64,000 nt of DNA, from positions 1 through 64,000 of the forward strand of contig JAFWEX010000022.1 of NCBI GenBank assembly GCA_017512705.1, written 5' to 3'. Both the position numbers and the translations under genes were made by a program. Below the pieces are notes generated by a model. It was not told the DNA's origin and searched no databases. It saw nothing but the letters and a program-made list of their open reading frames with translations. Shown piece by piece: positions 1-8,310 of this stretch. Source of the stretch: Paenibacillus sp. (GTDB lineage: Bacteria; Bacillota; Bacilli; Paenibacillales; Paenibacillaceae). Positions within the stretch are counted from its first letter, which is position 1. Each line of letters opens with the position of its first letter.

Positions 1-276
1 AATGTTTAATTTTGGAGATTTTCCGATATATAAGTTGTCCTCTCGTAGTGTTACACTTTTTCCTAACGCATTACTCATACTTCTAACTGAAACATAAGTA
101 GTGTTATTGTATGTAATTGCGTTTACATTAGATTTTTTTGTTCCATCTACGTACAGGTTCAGTTTCTGGATAGCTGCTTTAATTGGTTTACTATTTGTTG
201 CTGCAAACGCTGTTGCTCCAGTTATAGTTGAACCAATTAAAATGCCGATTACTAACCCCTTCAATTTATCTTTCAT
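1..276 (-). CDS. Partial secreted stalk-domain (copper amine oxidase N-terminal-like) protein
   Basis: The frame reads 92 codons from an ATG at 276 to the window edge, so the C-terminus is missing. The start MKDKLKGLVIGILIGS continues into a hydrophobic stretch ending in ATAFA, a typical Sec signal peptide. It is followed by KLNLYVDG and by NAITYNNTTYVSVRSMSNAL, the pattern of the stalk or copper-amine-oxidase N-terminal domain common in secreted Paenibacillus proteins. An AGGGG ribosome binding site lies just upstream on the minus strand. The domain is probably a wall-associated or extracellular structural module; the full function depends on sequence outside the window. The domain call is from pattern recognition, not a search. 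Confidence 0.72.
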   Translation of the reverse strand, partial: MKDKLKGLVIGILIGSTITGATAFAATNSKPIKAAIQKLNLYVDGTKKSNVNAITYNNTTYVSVRSMSNALGKSVTLREDNLYIGKSPKLNI

Positions 277-916
277 TGACGTATGCCCCTCTGTTATATG
301 TAGTGAAATACTGACTATTATTATATATCACAAGTTTATTATCACCTACAAAAATTTCCTGTTGCATAAAGAACGCTTGTTCAATTTATAGAGAACTAAG
401 AGTGAATGTGATACGATAGTTGAACCGACAGGTTATTTTCCATATACAAAAAGAAATATGAAAATAAACAGATCATTCAACATGACTCTTGAAATAATCT
501 ATAAATAAGTCATCATTTTAAAGAATTCTGTTACCATACGATTGATATTTTAAAATACACTGAAATCCCTTGTCCTACCTACATTTTTTGAGTTTTTAAT
601 CATGAAATAACAAAAAATACTAAATAGCTAAAATTGTTGCTACGACTAGCTTTTTAGGGTGTTGATGATCATTCTACGATTGTGTTTACGATATAGAATA
701 ATTGACCCGATAAAGAAGCTAAAACCTTGATTTAACTGCATTAATGGAATAGTTACTGTATCACACACTATTGGAATCATGATCTATGTGATTGGTTTAT
801 TTGATGCCGAATTAATGGTACGTGCACATCTGGGCCCCTGCCCACATACAATAGATCGACCCTGTTCCCTTAGGTGCTCAGGCCAGATCGTTGTAAAACT
901 GCAGGAGGTGTCATCT
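277..916. other. AT-rich intergenic region between stalk-domain gene and sigK
   Basis: About 640 bases without a convincing gene. It carries an AT-rich inverted repeat at 433-467 (TTATTTTC and GAAAATAA arms with an ATAT extension and one bulge) and, near its right end, the SigE/SigK-type promoter of sigK. An open frame reaching back to 779 is only an upstream extension of sigK without a ribosome binding site. Nothing else was recognised. Confidence 0.5.
824..852 (+). promoter_or_regulatory. SigE/SigK-type promoter of sigK
   Basis: The -10 element CATACAAT at 845-852 fits the mother-cell consensus CATACAnT. A GCACATC element at 824-830 lies 14 bases upstream and contains the AC pair found at SigK -35 sites. 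It sits about 65 bases before the sigK start codon. In Bacillus subtilis sigK is read by SigE and then by SigK itself, so autoregulation is expected; assignment here is by motif only. Confidence 0.55.
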
Positions 917-1615
917 GTGCCCGGATTGTTTACCGCAATAGCTCTGTTCATTAAAGAATTAACGTTACTCGTTTCATATGTCAAAAACAATGCGTTTCCC
1001 CAGCCGCTCGCTGAGGATGACGAAGCCAAACACCTGCGCCTCATGGCTGAAGGCAATGCCCACTCGCGCAATCTGCTTATAGAACACAATCTGCGTCTTG
1101 TGGCACATATCGTCAAGAAGTTTGATAATACGGGCGAAGATCAGGAGGACCTGATATCGATTGGAACGATTGGTTTGATTAAAGCCATAGAAAGCTTCCA
1201 GCAAGGCAAAGGCACGAAGCTGGCGACATTCGCCGCAAGATGTATTGAAAACGAAATCCTGATGCACTTACGTTCCTTGAAAAAAACACGCAAAGACGTA
1301 TCCTTACATGACCCCATCGGTACGGACAAAGAGGGGAATGAAATCACACTGATAGATATCCTCGGCACGGAAGCCGATGATGTAGTCGACCGTGTGCAGC
1401 TCAAAATTGAGAAAAGTAAAATTTATCGCAATCTCGACATTTTGGATGATCGGGAGAAAGAAGTGGTCATTGGACGCTTTGGCTTGGAGGCTGGCGGAGA
1501 AGAACGGACGCAGCGCGAGATCGCCAAGGAGCTTGGCATTTCACGCAGTTATGTCTCGCGGATTGAGAAGCGGGCGCTAATGAAGCTATACCATGAGTTT
1601 TACAAGCAGAAGTAA
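917..1615 (+). CDS. sigK: RNA polymerase sigma-K factor, late mother-cell sporulation
   Basis: This 232-residue protein directs late mother-cell transcription during sporulation (coat, cortex and lysis genes). The N-terminal half holds [14 protein letters not shown] and the region 2 core [16 protein letters not shown] and [18 protein letters not shown]; the end holds region 4 with [20 protein letters not shown]. The GTG start at 917 is chosen because AGGAGGTG lies six bases upstream and the N-terminus then matches a short hydrophobic SigK pro-sequence ([18 protein letters not shown]). The gene is continuous, so no skin-type element interrupts it here. A terminator follows at 1645. Confidence 0.95.
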   Translation: MPGLFTAIALFIKELTLLVSYVKNNAFPQPLAEDDEAKHLRLMAEGNAHSRNLLIEHNLRLVAHIVKKFDNTGEDQEDLISIGTIGLIKAIESFQQGKGTKLATFAARCIENEILMHLRSLKKTRKDVSLHDPIGTDKEGNEITLIDILGTEADDVVDRVQLKIEKSKIYRNLDILDDREKEVVIGRFGLEAGGEERTQREIAKELGISRSYVSRIEKRALMKLYHEFYKQK

Positions 1616-1644
1616 TTGGACTAATACATGTGTGATGAGAACAT

Positions 1645-1684
1645 AAGGGCGGCCATTCGATATGAGGAGGGCAGCCCTTTTAGG
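1645..1684 (+). terminator. Rho-independent terminator after sigK
   Basis: The arms AAGGGC and GCCCTT with an inner GCC/GGC pair are followed by TTTT, 30 bases after the sigK stop. Confidence 0.75.
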
Positions 1685-1714
1685 GTAATCGTTGGTTTAG
1701 GGAGGTAATCCAAA

Positions 1715-1876
1715 TCACAGCTTTTTTCTAGAAAAATAAGAATAGCTTAGTATCATAACCAAGATCCCCACAATGGAATATACCAACATGAATATGTCAT
1801 GGCCAATGAGGCTCACCACAAAACCACCGATTGCAACAGCCAGAATGATTAGACCGAATGGAATTTTGTTGTTCAT
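1715..1876 (-). CDS. Small two-helix membrane protein, 53 residues
   Basis: The ATG at 1876 is preceded by AAGGAG at good spacing. The product begins MNNKIPFGLIILAVAIGGF and has two hydrophobic segments (about residues 6-22 and 27-46) separated by a short GHD turn, then a basic tail SRKKL. It would sit in the membrane with a short cytoplasmic tail. I do not recognise a family. It is transcribed away from the permease and convergent with sigK. The longer open frame upstream of 1876 has no ribosome binding site. Confidence 0.65.
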   Translation of the reverse strand: MNNKIPFGLIILAVAIGGFVVSLIGHDIFMLVYSIVGILVMILSYSYFSRKKL

Positions 1877-2072
1877 ATAAAAAACTCCTTTGTATAGCTG
1901 GTATCTATAAAATCTATAGAACGGAAAAAATAACAATAAGTAGCCTTGTAGATACATATCGAAGTTGAAACTGGATGAATCAGCGCATATTATTCGCGTT
2001 CAAAATATCTGTTTTTTAAAATTATAACACAAATAAAGGAAAAAATCTCCGTGATCTGAACGATCTATTTAC

Positions 2073-2119
2073 ACAAACCCAATCTCGCTTTCGCGAAAAG
2101 AGGGAATGGGTCTATTTGT
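2073..2119. repeat. Imperfect inverted repeat upstream of amino-acid permease
   Basis: The arms ACAAACCCA and TGGGTctatttGT enclose an inner TTCGCGAA palindrome flanked by CTC and GAG. It lies about 120 bases before the permease start and could fold in its leader. No poly-T tail follows on the plus strand, so a terminator is not supported. Confidence 0.35.
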
Positions 2120-2234
2120 CATATGAAAGATTGTGAAAAGTAATGATAGGTATTCGTGGTAGATTATTATATATTAAATGGTATATTATTCTGCATCATA
2201 GAGAGCATGCACAGAAAGAGAGTGGTGGAGTACC

Positions 2235-3583
2235 ATGCAGGAAGAAACATTAACAAGAGGACTGAAGAATAGGCATGTACAGCTGATGGCCATTGGAGGA
2301 GCGATCGGAACAGGCCTGTTTCTCGGGCGGGCAAAACGATTCAACTAACGGGCCCTTCCATTCTACTAGCTTACATTATTACAGGTATCGTGTTGTTCCT
2401 TATTATGAGGGCACTTGGAGAGCTGCTACTGAGCAATTTACAGTATCATTCTTTTGTAGATTTTGTTCGTGATTACCTGGGAAATATGGCGGCCTTTATT
2501 ACAGGCTGGACTTACTGGTTTTGCTGGATTTCTATTGCGATGGCTGACATTACCGCGGTTGGCTTATACACGCAGTTCTGGTTCCCTAACGTACCTCAGT
2601 GGATGCCAGGACTGATTGCTTTGGTCATTTTGCTCGTGATGAATCTCGCTACGGTCAAACTGTTTGGTGAGATGGAGTTTTGGTTTGCTCTGATTAAAGT
2701 GCTGGCTATTTTGGCTCTGATTGTGGTGGGTTTGTATATGATTGTTACAGGTTTTACAACAAATCAGGGGGCTGCAACTATAACCAACCTCTGGAGCCAC
2801 GGGGGCATGTTCCCTAATGGGTTATATGGCTTCATCCTGTCGTTTCAGATGGTCGTTTTTGCTTTTGTTGGTATGGAACTGGTGGGATTAACGGCAGGAG
2901 AAACGGAGAATCCAGAAAAGGTTATTCCCAAAGCCATTAACCAGATTCCCATCCGGGTATTGCTTTTCTATGTAGGGGCTCTGTTCATTATTATGAGCAT
3001 CTATCCATGGAGTGCCATTGTGCCGACCGAGAGCCCATTTGTGCAAGTGTTTGCGGCGGTGGGTATTGCTGCAGCGGCTGGGGTAGTGAACTTTGTCGTG
3101 TTGACGTCAGCGGCATCCGCATGTAACAGTGCTATTTTCAGTACAAGCCGTATGGTCTATTCCATGGCCAAAGATCAGAATGCACCACAATCCTTTGCAC
3201 GTGTGAACCAAAGAAAGGTTCCTGCCAATGCGTTATTTTTCTCGACAGTGGTGATCTTCATCGCCATTGTGCTGAACTACATTATGCCGGAAGGGGTATT
3301 TACACTGATCACAAGTGTATCAACGGTATGTTTTATTTTCGTCTGGGGTGTCATGGTGATCTGCCATCTACTGTATAAGCGTACCCAGCCTGAGTTGGCC
3401 CGTCAAAGCAAGTTCAGATTACCGTTGTACCCTTTCTCCAACATTTTGGTTCTGATATTCCTCGCCTTTGTCATTGTAGTGCTAGCGCTGGCTGAGGATA
3501 CACGTGTGGCGTTGTTTGTTACACCAGCGTGGTTCGTCATCGTATCCGTTATTTATATGTTCAAAAAAAGAGCACAGATGTGA
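2235..3583 (+). pseudogene. D-serine/D-alanine/glycine-type amino-acid permease, frameshifted
   Basis: The protein belongs to the APC superfamily and resembles CycA/AapA proton symporters for D-alanine, D-serine and glycine. The start at 2235 (GGTGGAG upstream) reads into IGGAIGTGLFLG and then meets a TAA at 2346. The downstream frame resumes with TGPSILLAYIITG and continues through about 11 membrane helices, including GEMEFWFALIKV and FVGMELVGLTAGETENPEK. Adding one G in the run at 2324-2330 restores a single frame of 449 residues with the expected LGAGKT motif. So one base has been lost, or the sequence has a homopolymer error. Apart from that site the gene is intact, and the loss looks recent. 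Confidence 0.85.
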
Positions 3584-3630
3584 CGGGGATAATTCCCGCT
3601 ACATGAAGTAAAAAGCGAGTAAACGAGTCA

Positions 3631-3667
3631 CAAAAAGAGCAATCTCCAAGGAGGTGCTCTTTTTGTT
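3631..3667. terminator. Bidirectional terminator between permease and hydrolase
   Basis: AAAAAGAGCA and TGCTCTTTTT form a strong hairpin with runs of A and T on both sides, placed between convergent genes. Confidence 0.85.
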
Positions 3668-3675
3668 CGTTCGTT

Positions 3676-4509
3676 TTATTCCAGATCAATCGAACCAAGC
3701 CATTCCAGCATAATATCGACGACTTCCTTATACCGTTGACCCACGAGTACACCTGTGTGTGTGGTATTCCATAGTCCGGCATAACTTGCCTTTAGTTGGT
3801 TGGCAGTTAATTGGCCTCTTTGGTTCTCATCTTCGGATAATATGGCTTTGATGACCAGACTCGGGCAGTGAATCAACTTCCCATCAATGCTTATTCCTTC
3901 AGCTCCGCATAAGGGAGAGAAAGTTCGGAATGCTTGGGCGGACTCCATCTGCAGATACTGGCGTTGAAATGCAATATCCTCCGAGGATTCATCGATCGTT
4001 TCAAGCTCAGGCCGTATCGGAGCAGGCATAATTACTCCTGATTCAATTCGATCTGTAACAGGGTAGGGCATAGCATCATGAACTTCTTTGCTGATACTGG
4101 AGTCAATAACGATTAATCCTGCCAAATCAGCGGTCTCTGCAATCTTTTGACTGAGGATACCACCCATGCTGAAGCCAATCAATACAGGAGGTTCAGCGAT
4201 CAAGGAGAGCACTTCGCGTATATCTTCCATATAATCGTCGACCGTGATTCGGCTCATATCCATCACTCGGCTTTTGAAATGACTTCTCAGATTCAACGCA
4301 TAGCAAGTCCACCCGTTCTCCACAAAATGGGGAATATACTTGCTCCACATCCAGCTTCCTGTGTATGCTCCGTGAACAAATAGAAGTGGTGGAGAAATCT
4401 TCCTACCTGGGGTGGCAGACGGATCTCCTCTGTACAGCTCAATATATAGGTCGTTTTTTCCAATCAGATGCACCTCGTGTTTGGGCAAGTATTGCGTATA
4501 ATCCGTCAT
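3676..4509 (-). CDS. Alpha/beta-fold hydrolase under MarR control
   Basis: A 277-residue soluble hydrolase of unknown substrate. The oxyanion region is LLFVHGAYTGSW (about residues 43-53), the nucleophile elbow is GFSMGG with Ser114, and a C-terminal His lies in NTTHTGV. The start at 4509 has AAAGGAG seven bases upstream; the longer frame has none. The gene follows the MarR-family regulator, and a perfect palindrome (4529-4546) stands just before it, matching the one in the regulator's promoter. It is therefore probably induced by a lipophilic or phenolic compound sensed by the regulator, which it may degrade; that role is inference. Confidence 0.85.
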   Translation of the reverse strand: MTDYTQYLPKHEVHLIGKNDLYIELYRGDPSATPGRKISPPLLFVHGAYTGSWMWSKYIPHFVENGWTCYALNLRSHFKSRVMDMSRITVDDYMEDIREVLSLIAEPPVLIGFSMGGILSQKIAETADLAGLIVIDSSISKEVHDAMPYPVTDRIESGVIMPAPIRPELETIDESSEDIAFQRQYLQMESAQAFRTFSPLCGAEGISIDGKLIHCPSLVIKAILSEDENQRGQLTANQLKASYAGLWNTTHTGVLVGQRYKEVVDIMLEWLGSIDLE

Positions 4510-4528
4510 ATGAAACTCTCCTTTACGA

Positions 4529-4546
4529 TAGTTTGATATCAAACTA
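4529..4546. promoter_or_regulatory. MarR-type operator upstream of the hydrolase
   Basis: TAGTTTGATATCAAACTA is a perfect 18-base palindrome 20 bases before the hydrolase start. A copy differing at one central base lies in the marR promoter, so both are probable sites of the same regulator. Confidence 0.8.
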
Positions 4547-4561
4547 ATAATGCAAAAAAAA

Positions 4562-4984
4562 TTAAAAGTTATCGTGAATTTTGATCAAAATGCGAAGCAG
4601 TTCTTTTTTCTCATCCTCCGTAATGTTGGTATAAAAGGTGTTCAGCAGTCGCTGTGAAATATCCTCGAAGATTGGTTTTAATGCTTCACCTTTAGCCGTC
4701 AAAGCAACGTGAACGATCCGGGAATCGGCTCCATCTCTTTCTTTCGCTACATATCCTGTCCGCACTAATTTGTCGACAAGCGCGGTCACTGTGGATTTAT
4801 CCTTCCGAATATTCTTGGCAATCTCCGCCATAGTCAAGCGCTGATGATTGTAGAGTGCATAGATGATATCTCCATGTGAAGTGGCGAGATCGTGAATGCC
4901 TTGTGCTGCCATTTCCGTTAGGATATAGCGACTGGCTTTCTCTTTAATTTTAGATATAAGTGAAACGGCATCTCTTGTTTTCAT
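4562..4984 (-). CDS. MarR-family transcriptional regulator
   Basis: A 140-residue winged-helix regulator. The recognition region LTMAEIAKNIRKDKSTVTAL and the wing RDGADSRIVHVALTAKGE are characteristic of MarR proteins, with dimerisation helices at both ends. The ATG at 4984 is chosen because MKTRDAVSLISKIKEKASRY is a normal family N-terminus. It lacks a Shine-Dalgarno sequence, but the -10 box ends only six bases before the ATG, so the message is probably leaderless. Its operator lies in its own promoter, implying autorepression together with the downstream hydrolase. The ligand is unknown. Confidence 0.88.
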   Translation of the reverse strand: MKTRDAVSLISKIKEKASRYILTEMAAQGIHDLATSHGDIIYALYNHQRLTMAEIAKNIRKDKSTVTALVDKLVRTGYVAKERDGADSRIVHVALTAKGEALKPIFEDISQRLLNTFYTNITEDEKKELLRILIKIHDNF

Positions 4985-4990
4985 ACATCT

Positions 4991-5019
4991 AATATAGTTT
5001 GATGTCAAACTAATGTCAA
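4991..5019 (-). promoter_or_regulatory. marR promoter with operator in the spacer
   Basis: On the minus strand TTGACA (5019-5014), a 17-base spacer and TATATT (4996-4991) form a near-consensus SigA promoter. The palindrome TAGTTTGATGTCAAACTA (4995-5012) fills the spacer, so a bound repressor would exclude polymerase. Transcription would begin at or next to the ATG at 4984. Confidence 0.8.
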
Positions 5020-5063
5020 GCACAAACCCAGAAACAGGGAAGATGCCTTCGTTTGTTTCTGGG
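5020..5063 (-). terminator. Terminator after the siderophore-binding lipoprotein gene
   Basis: CCCAGAAAC and GTTTCTGGG form a hairpin followed on the minus strand by a T-rich stretch. It separates the iron gene from marR. Confidence 0.6.
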
Positions 5064-5134
5064 TCAGGCCATGCATGAATGAATAAATGAATGAACGGAT
5101 GGATGTAGGTCACTTGTGCAGCAGAGATAGCGAA

Positions 5135-6205
5135 CTATTGGATCGGATTAGCCTTCATTTCTTTTTCCATTTTTTCAACGCCGTCAATAATTTGATATCC
5201 GTATCCCCAGAACTGGCTGAAATCGGTCACGTAGATTTGTTTGTTTTGAATAGCTTTCATGCTTTGCAACGCAGGGTTGGCATACAGATTCTGAATCAGC
5301 TTGTTGATATCGGGTGAACCGCTGTAAGCCGAGAGCAGAAGGTAATCTGGATTCGCTGTAATCAACTGTTCTACACTTACCTCGCCTTGTACGCCATCAA
5401 ATACATTTTTCAGCTTCAACAGGCTGAGTGCATCAAGCTGATACGTATCGTTCTGCATGCTGCTTACGGTAATGCTGTCTTCTGTCGCGGGTACAATATA
5501 CGCAAAGCTGTGCTCCGGCTGATCGGCAACACGGGCTTTAATCGCCTCTGCCCGTGCTTTCAGGCTGTCGATAAATGTAGCAGCTGTATCCTGCACGTCA
5601 AAAATCTGTCCGAGCTGTGTAATGTCGCTGTACAGATTCTCCAGTGTTCCCTTGTGATTGGTCGTTTGCATGAAGGTACGGATGTTCATCTCATTTAGTC
5701 CGTCTACGCTTCCCACGCCCCAGTCGGCGTCAGCAAACAGATCACCTCGTCCAAAGACCAGATCCGGGCTGGCACCAACAACAAGTTCTTTACCCACGTA
5801 ATTGTTGGACAACACTGGAATTTTGGCGAATTCGTCAGCTACATCGGGTGTTACCGCACCATAAAGTGCAGCAACCCCAACCATTTTATCAGTCAAGCCC
5901 AGCTTGATCAGCATTTCGGCAGCCGATTGAGTATTGGCAACAACACGCTCAGGTGCCTTATCAAACACCTGTGCTTTGGGTTTCCATTCTCCGCCTTCAC
6001 CAGACATGGAGAAGTTTTCAACAGTAAGCGGATAGGTCGTTTGATTGGCCGTTCCCGCAGGTGCAGCAGCTTCGGTTGTCCCTGTTTTAGAAGCCGTATC
6101 TTCGGCTGTGGATGGTGTGGACGTATTGGATGAACATGCCGACAGCAGTAGTAATAACAGAGCTAGCGCAGCAAAGAAAGTGGTTCTGGACGAGCATTTC
6201 AACAT
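5135..6205 (-). CDS. Iron-siderophore-type ABC transporter substrate-binding lipoprotein
   Basis: A 356-residue lipoprotein with the signal FFAALALLLLLLSAC; lipidation is expected on the Cys of LSAC. After a Ser/Thr-rich linker it contains the two-lobe periplasmic binding fold typical of FecB/FhuD/BtuF proteins (PERVVANTQSAAEMLIKLGL; VVGASPDLVFGRGDLF). It would capture an iron chelate, or possibly heme or cobalamin, outside the cell and deliver it to the divergent permease. AAGGGG precedes the ATG. A Fur-box-like sequence lies in the shared upstream region, supporting an iron role. The exact ligand cannot be read from sequence. Confidence 0.85.
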   Translation of the reverse strand: MLKCSSRTTFFAALALLLLLLSACSSNTSTPSTAEDTASKTGTTEAAAPAGTANQTTYPLTVENFSMSGEGGEWKPKAQVFDKAPERVVANTQSAAEMLIKLGLTDKMVGVAALYGAVTPDVADEFAKIPVLSNNYVGKELVVGASPDLVFGRGDLFADADWGVGSVDGLNEMNIRTFMQTTNHKGTLENLYSDITQLGQIFDVQDTAATFIDSLKARAEAIKARVADQPEHSFAYIVPATEDSITVSSMQNDTYQLDALSLLKLKNVFDGVQGEVSVEQLITANPDYLLLSAYSGSPDINKLIQNLYANPALQSMKAIQNKQIYVTDFSQFWGYGYQIIDGVEKMEKEMKANPIQ

Positions 6206-6242
6206 GGTAATAACCCCTTTTTGTTTGTATATTAATTGACAA

Positions 6243-6266
6243 AGATAATCATTCTCAATTATAATC
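6243..6266. promoter_or_regulatory. Fur box between divergent iron-uptake genes
   Basis: AGATAATCATTCTCA followed by ATTATAATC resembles the 7-1-7 Fur consensus TGATAATnATTATCA with about three mismatches. It lies between the binding-protein gene and the permease gene and could repress both when iron is plentiful. Confidence 0.7.
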
Positions 6267-6334
6267 CGAGAAAATACTTTGTAAAGTGCTAATTTAAGTT
6301 TCGCACAATTTTAATAGAATTCATGGGGGAAGAG

Positions 6335-7444
6335 ATGGCACAGACGATTCAGGCTGGGACACAGCATTTGGGAAAAAAAGAATCCCTGATTCACAGCAAA
6401 ACAGGTTTTACACTACTTATTGCAGCATTAATCGTGATTGTACTGATTTCTGCAGGTATCGCGGTCTCAATTGGACAAGTGCGTATACCGCTAGGAGAGT
6501 CTTATCGTATTCTTTTAGCCAAAATAACGGGAATGGAGTGGGGAGGCAAGCCACTTGCAGCAGGCTCCTTCACGGATATTATCTGGCAGATTCGCTTTCC
6601 ACGTGTATTAATGGCGATGTTCATTGGTGCGGGTCTCGCCTTATGTGGTGCGGTTATGCAGGCTGCTGTCCAGAATCCACTGGCGGACCCTTACATCCTT
6701 GGTATTTCCTCAGGAGCCTCGCTCGGAGCTACCTTTGCTATTCTCATCGGGTTTGGTGCAATTAGCTGGTTAGGACAGACGGGGGTTGCCTTTTGGGCGT
6801 TTGCTGGAGCCATGGGTGCAGCTTTGCTTGTTCTGACACTGGCCGGTATTCGAGGGAAAATGACATCAGTCAAGCTGGTGCTTGCAGGTATGGTCATTAA
6901 TGCACTGTGCAGTGCATTTTCCAATTTCATTATCTATTTTGCGAACAATGCCGAGGGTATCAAAACAGTCACATTCTGGACGATGGGCAGTCTTGCCGCT
7001 TCCGGCTGGAACAAGTTGCCGCTAATAGGGCTGGTTGTGCTCACCGCCATATTGTTTTTCCTGCTGCAATCCCGTGTGTTAAACACGATGTTACTGGGTG
7101 ATGAAGCTGCGGTTACTTTGGGAATTAACCTGAGTGTCTATCGCAGATTGTACATGATATTAACTGCGCTCGTAACAGGTGTGATGGTTGCTAGCTGTGG
7201 CATGATCGGTTTTGTCGGATTAATCATTCCGCATATCGTGAGAGGGATCGTTGGCTCGGATCATCGTAAAGTGATGCCGGTTTCGGTCTTGTTTGGCGCG
7301 ATATTTCTGATGTGGACAGACGTCATTGCGAGATCGCTAATCTCCAGTGTCGAACTGCCCATCGGTATTATTACAGCGATGATTGGAGCACCGATGTTTA
7401 TGTACATGCTTGTCAAAAAAGGCTATGGCTTTGGAGGAAAATAA
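6335..7444 (+). CDS. Iron-siderophore ABC transporter permease (FecCD family)
   Basis: A roughly 369-residue integral membrane permease of the FecCD/BtuC family with about ten helices. Family signatures are IRFPRVLMAMFIGAGLALCG, GAVMQAAVQNPLADPYILGI, and GFVGLIIPHIVRGIVGSDHR, which contacts the ATPase. As a single permease it probably forms a homodimer. The ATG at 6335 is preferred to the in-frame ATG at 6323 because GGGGGA precedes only the former. The ATPase gene follows after one base, and the binding protein is encoded divergently across a Fur box. Confidence 0.9.
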   Translation: MAQTIQAGTQHLGKKESLIHSKTGFTLLIAALIVIVLISAGIAVSIGQVRIPLGESYRILLAKITGMEWGGKPLAAGSFTDIIWQIRFPRVLMAMFIGAGLALCGAVMQAAVQNPLADPYILGISSGASLGATFAILIGFGAISWLGQTGVAFWAFAGAMGAALLVLTLAGIRGKMTSVKLVLAGMVINALCSAFSNFIIYFANNAEGIKTVTFWTMGSLAASGWNKLPLIGLVVLTAILFFLLQSRVLNTMLLGDEAAVTLGINLSVYRRLYMILTALVTGVMVASCGMIGFVGLIIPHIVRGIVGSDHRKVMPVSVLFGAIFLMWTDVIARSLISSVELPIGIITAMIGAPMFMYMLVKKGYGFGGK

Positions 7445-7445
7445 C

Positions 7446-8213
7446 ATGCAATTAACGGTCGATAATATATGCTTTTCCGTGCAGGATACAGATATCGTGC
7501 GTGATATTTCACTTCAGGTGAGGGAGAAACAATTCGTCGGGTTAATTGGACCGAATGGCTGCGGCAAATCGACATTGCTCAAAAGCATTTATAAAGTCAT
7601 TAAACCGCAGCATGGCAGCGTTATGCTGGGAGATACCGATATTCTGAAATCGAGTCCCAAAGTCACGGCCAGGCAGATGGGGGTTGTAGGTCAGTTTAAT
7701 GAGTTAAGCTTTGATTTTACTGTTCGTGAGATGGTTATGATGGGGCGTACACCGCACAAAAAACTGCTGGAGACCGATAATGCAAAGGACGAACAGATTG
7801 TGGAGATGGCACTGGAAAAAGTGCAGCTGACTGGACATGCAGGTCGAAATTATACGTCTCTGTCCGGCGGGGAGAAGCAACGTGTCATTCTGGCACGTGT
7901 ACTTGCGCAGCAACCGGAATTTCTCATTCTGGACGAGCCGACCAATCATCTGGATATCAAGTACCAGCTCCAAATATTGAATATTGTTCGCGGACTGGAC
8001 ATCGGTATTCTGGCAGCGCTGCATGATCTTGAACTTGCGGCAGCCTACTGTGATTATCTCTATGTGGTGAAACGTGGACAAATTGTTGTTCACGGCACTC
8101 CCGCCGATATTTTGACTCGTGAAATCATAGGCGAGGTATTTGAGGTGGAATGTGAGATTTATCGAAATCCGGTCACCGGAGGCTTGGGAATTGCCTATTT
8201 GAGCACACGATAA
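7446..8213 (+). CDS. Iron-siderophore ABC transporter ATPase
   Basis: A 255-residue ATP-binding subunit of the FecE/FepC/BtuD type. It shows Walker A GPNGCGKST, the ABC signature LSGGEKQR, Walker B FLILDEPTNHLD, and the H-loop in AALHDLELA. It powers import through the upstream permease. The start at 7446 has GGAGGAA directly upstream, and the stop of the permease is one base away, so the two are cotranscribed. A terminator at 8255 ends the unit. Confidence 0.93.
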   Translation: MQLTVDNICFSVQDTDIVRDISLQVREKQFVGLIGPNGCGKSTLLKSIYKVIKPQHGSVMLGDTDILKSSPKVTARQMGVVGQFNELSFDFTVREMVMMGRTPHKKLLETDNAKDEQIVEMALEKVQLTGHAGRNYTSLSGGEKQRVILARVLAQQPEFLILDEPTNHLDIKYQLQILNIVRGLDIGILAALHDLELAAAYCDYLYVVKRGQIVVHGTPADILTREIIGEVFEVECEIYRNPVTGGLGIAYLSTR

Positions 8214-8254
8214 TCTGGAATCTGGAGTGTTTAGCTGTAGAGTTCTTTCATTCG

Positions 8255-8286
8255 AGCCGTAGTCCCGGAGGATGTCGGCTTTTTCT
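8255..8286. terminator. Terminator after iron ABC transporter
   Basis: AGCCG and CGGCT arms are followed by TTTTTC, between convergent genes. Confidence 0.65.
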
Positions 8287-8310
8287 TTATTACATCTATC
8301 CAAGTAACAT

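Noticed and set aside
101-391. Plus-strand open frame of 96 codons at the left edge
   Set aside because: It is antisense to a minus-strand frame with a clear signal peptide, ribosome binding site and stalk-domain pattern, and it has no ribosome binding site itself.
779-916. N-terminal extension of SigK
   Set aside because: The extra 46 codons overlap the promoter, while AGGAGGTG stands six bases before the GTG at 917 and the family N-terminus begins there.
5075-5108. ATGAATGA-type short tandem repeat between marR and the lipoprotein gene
   Set aside because: Only two or three degenerate copies are present; this is too short to call a meaningful repeat array or CRISPR.
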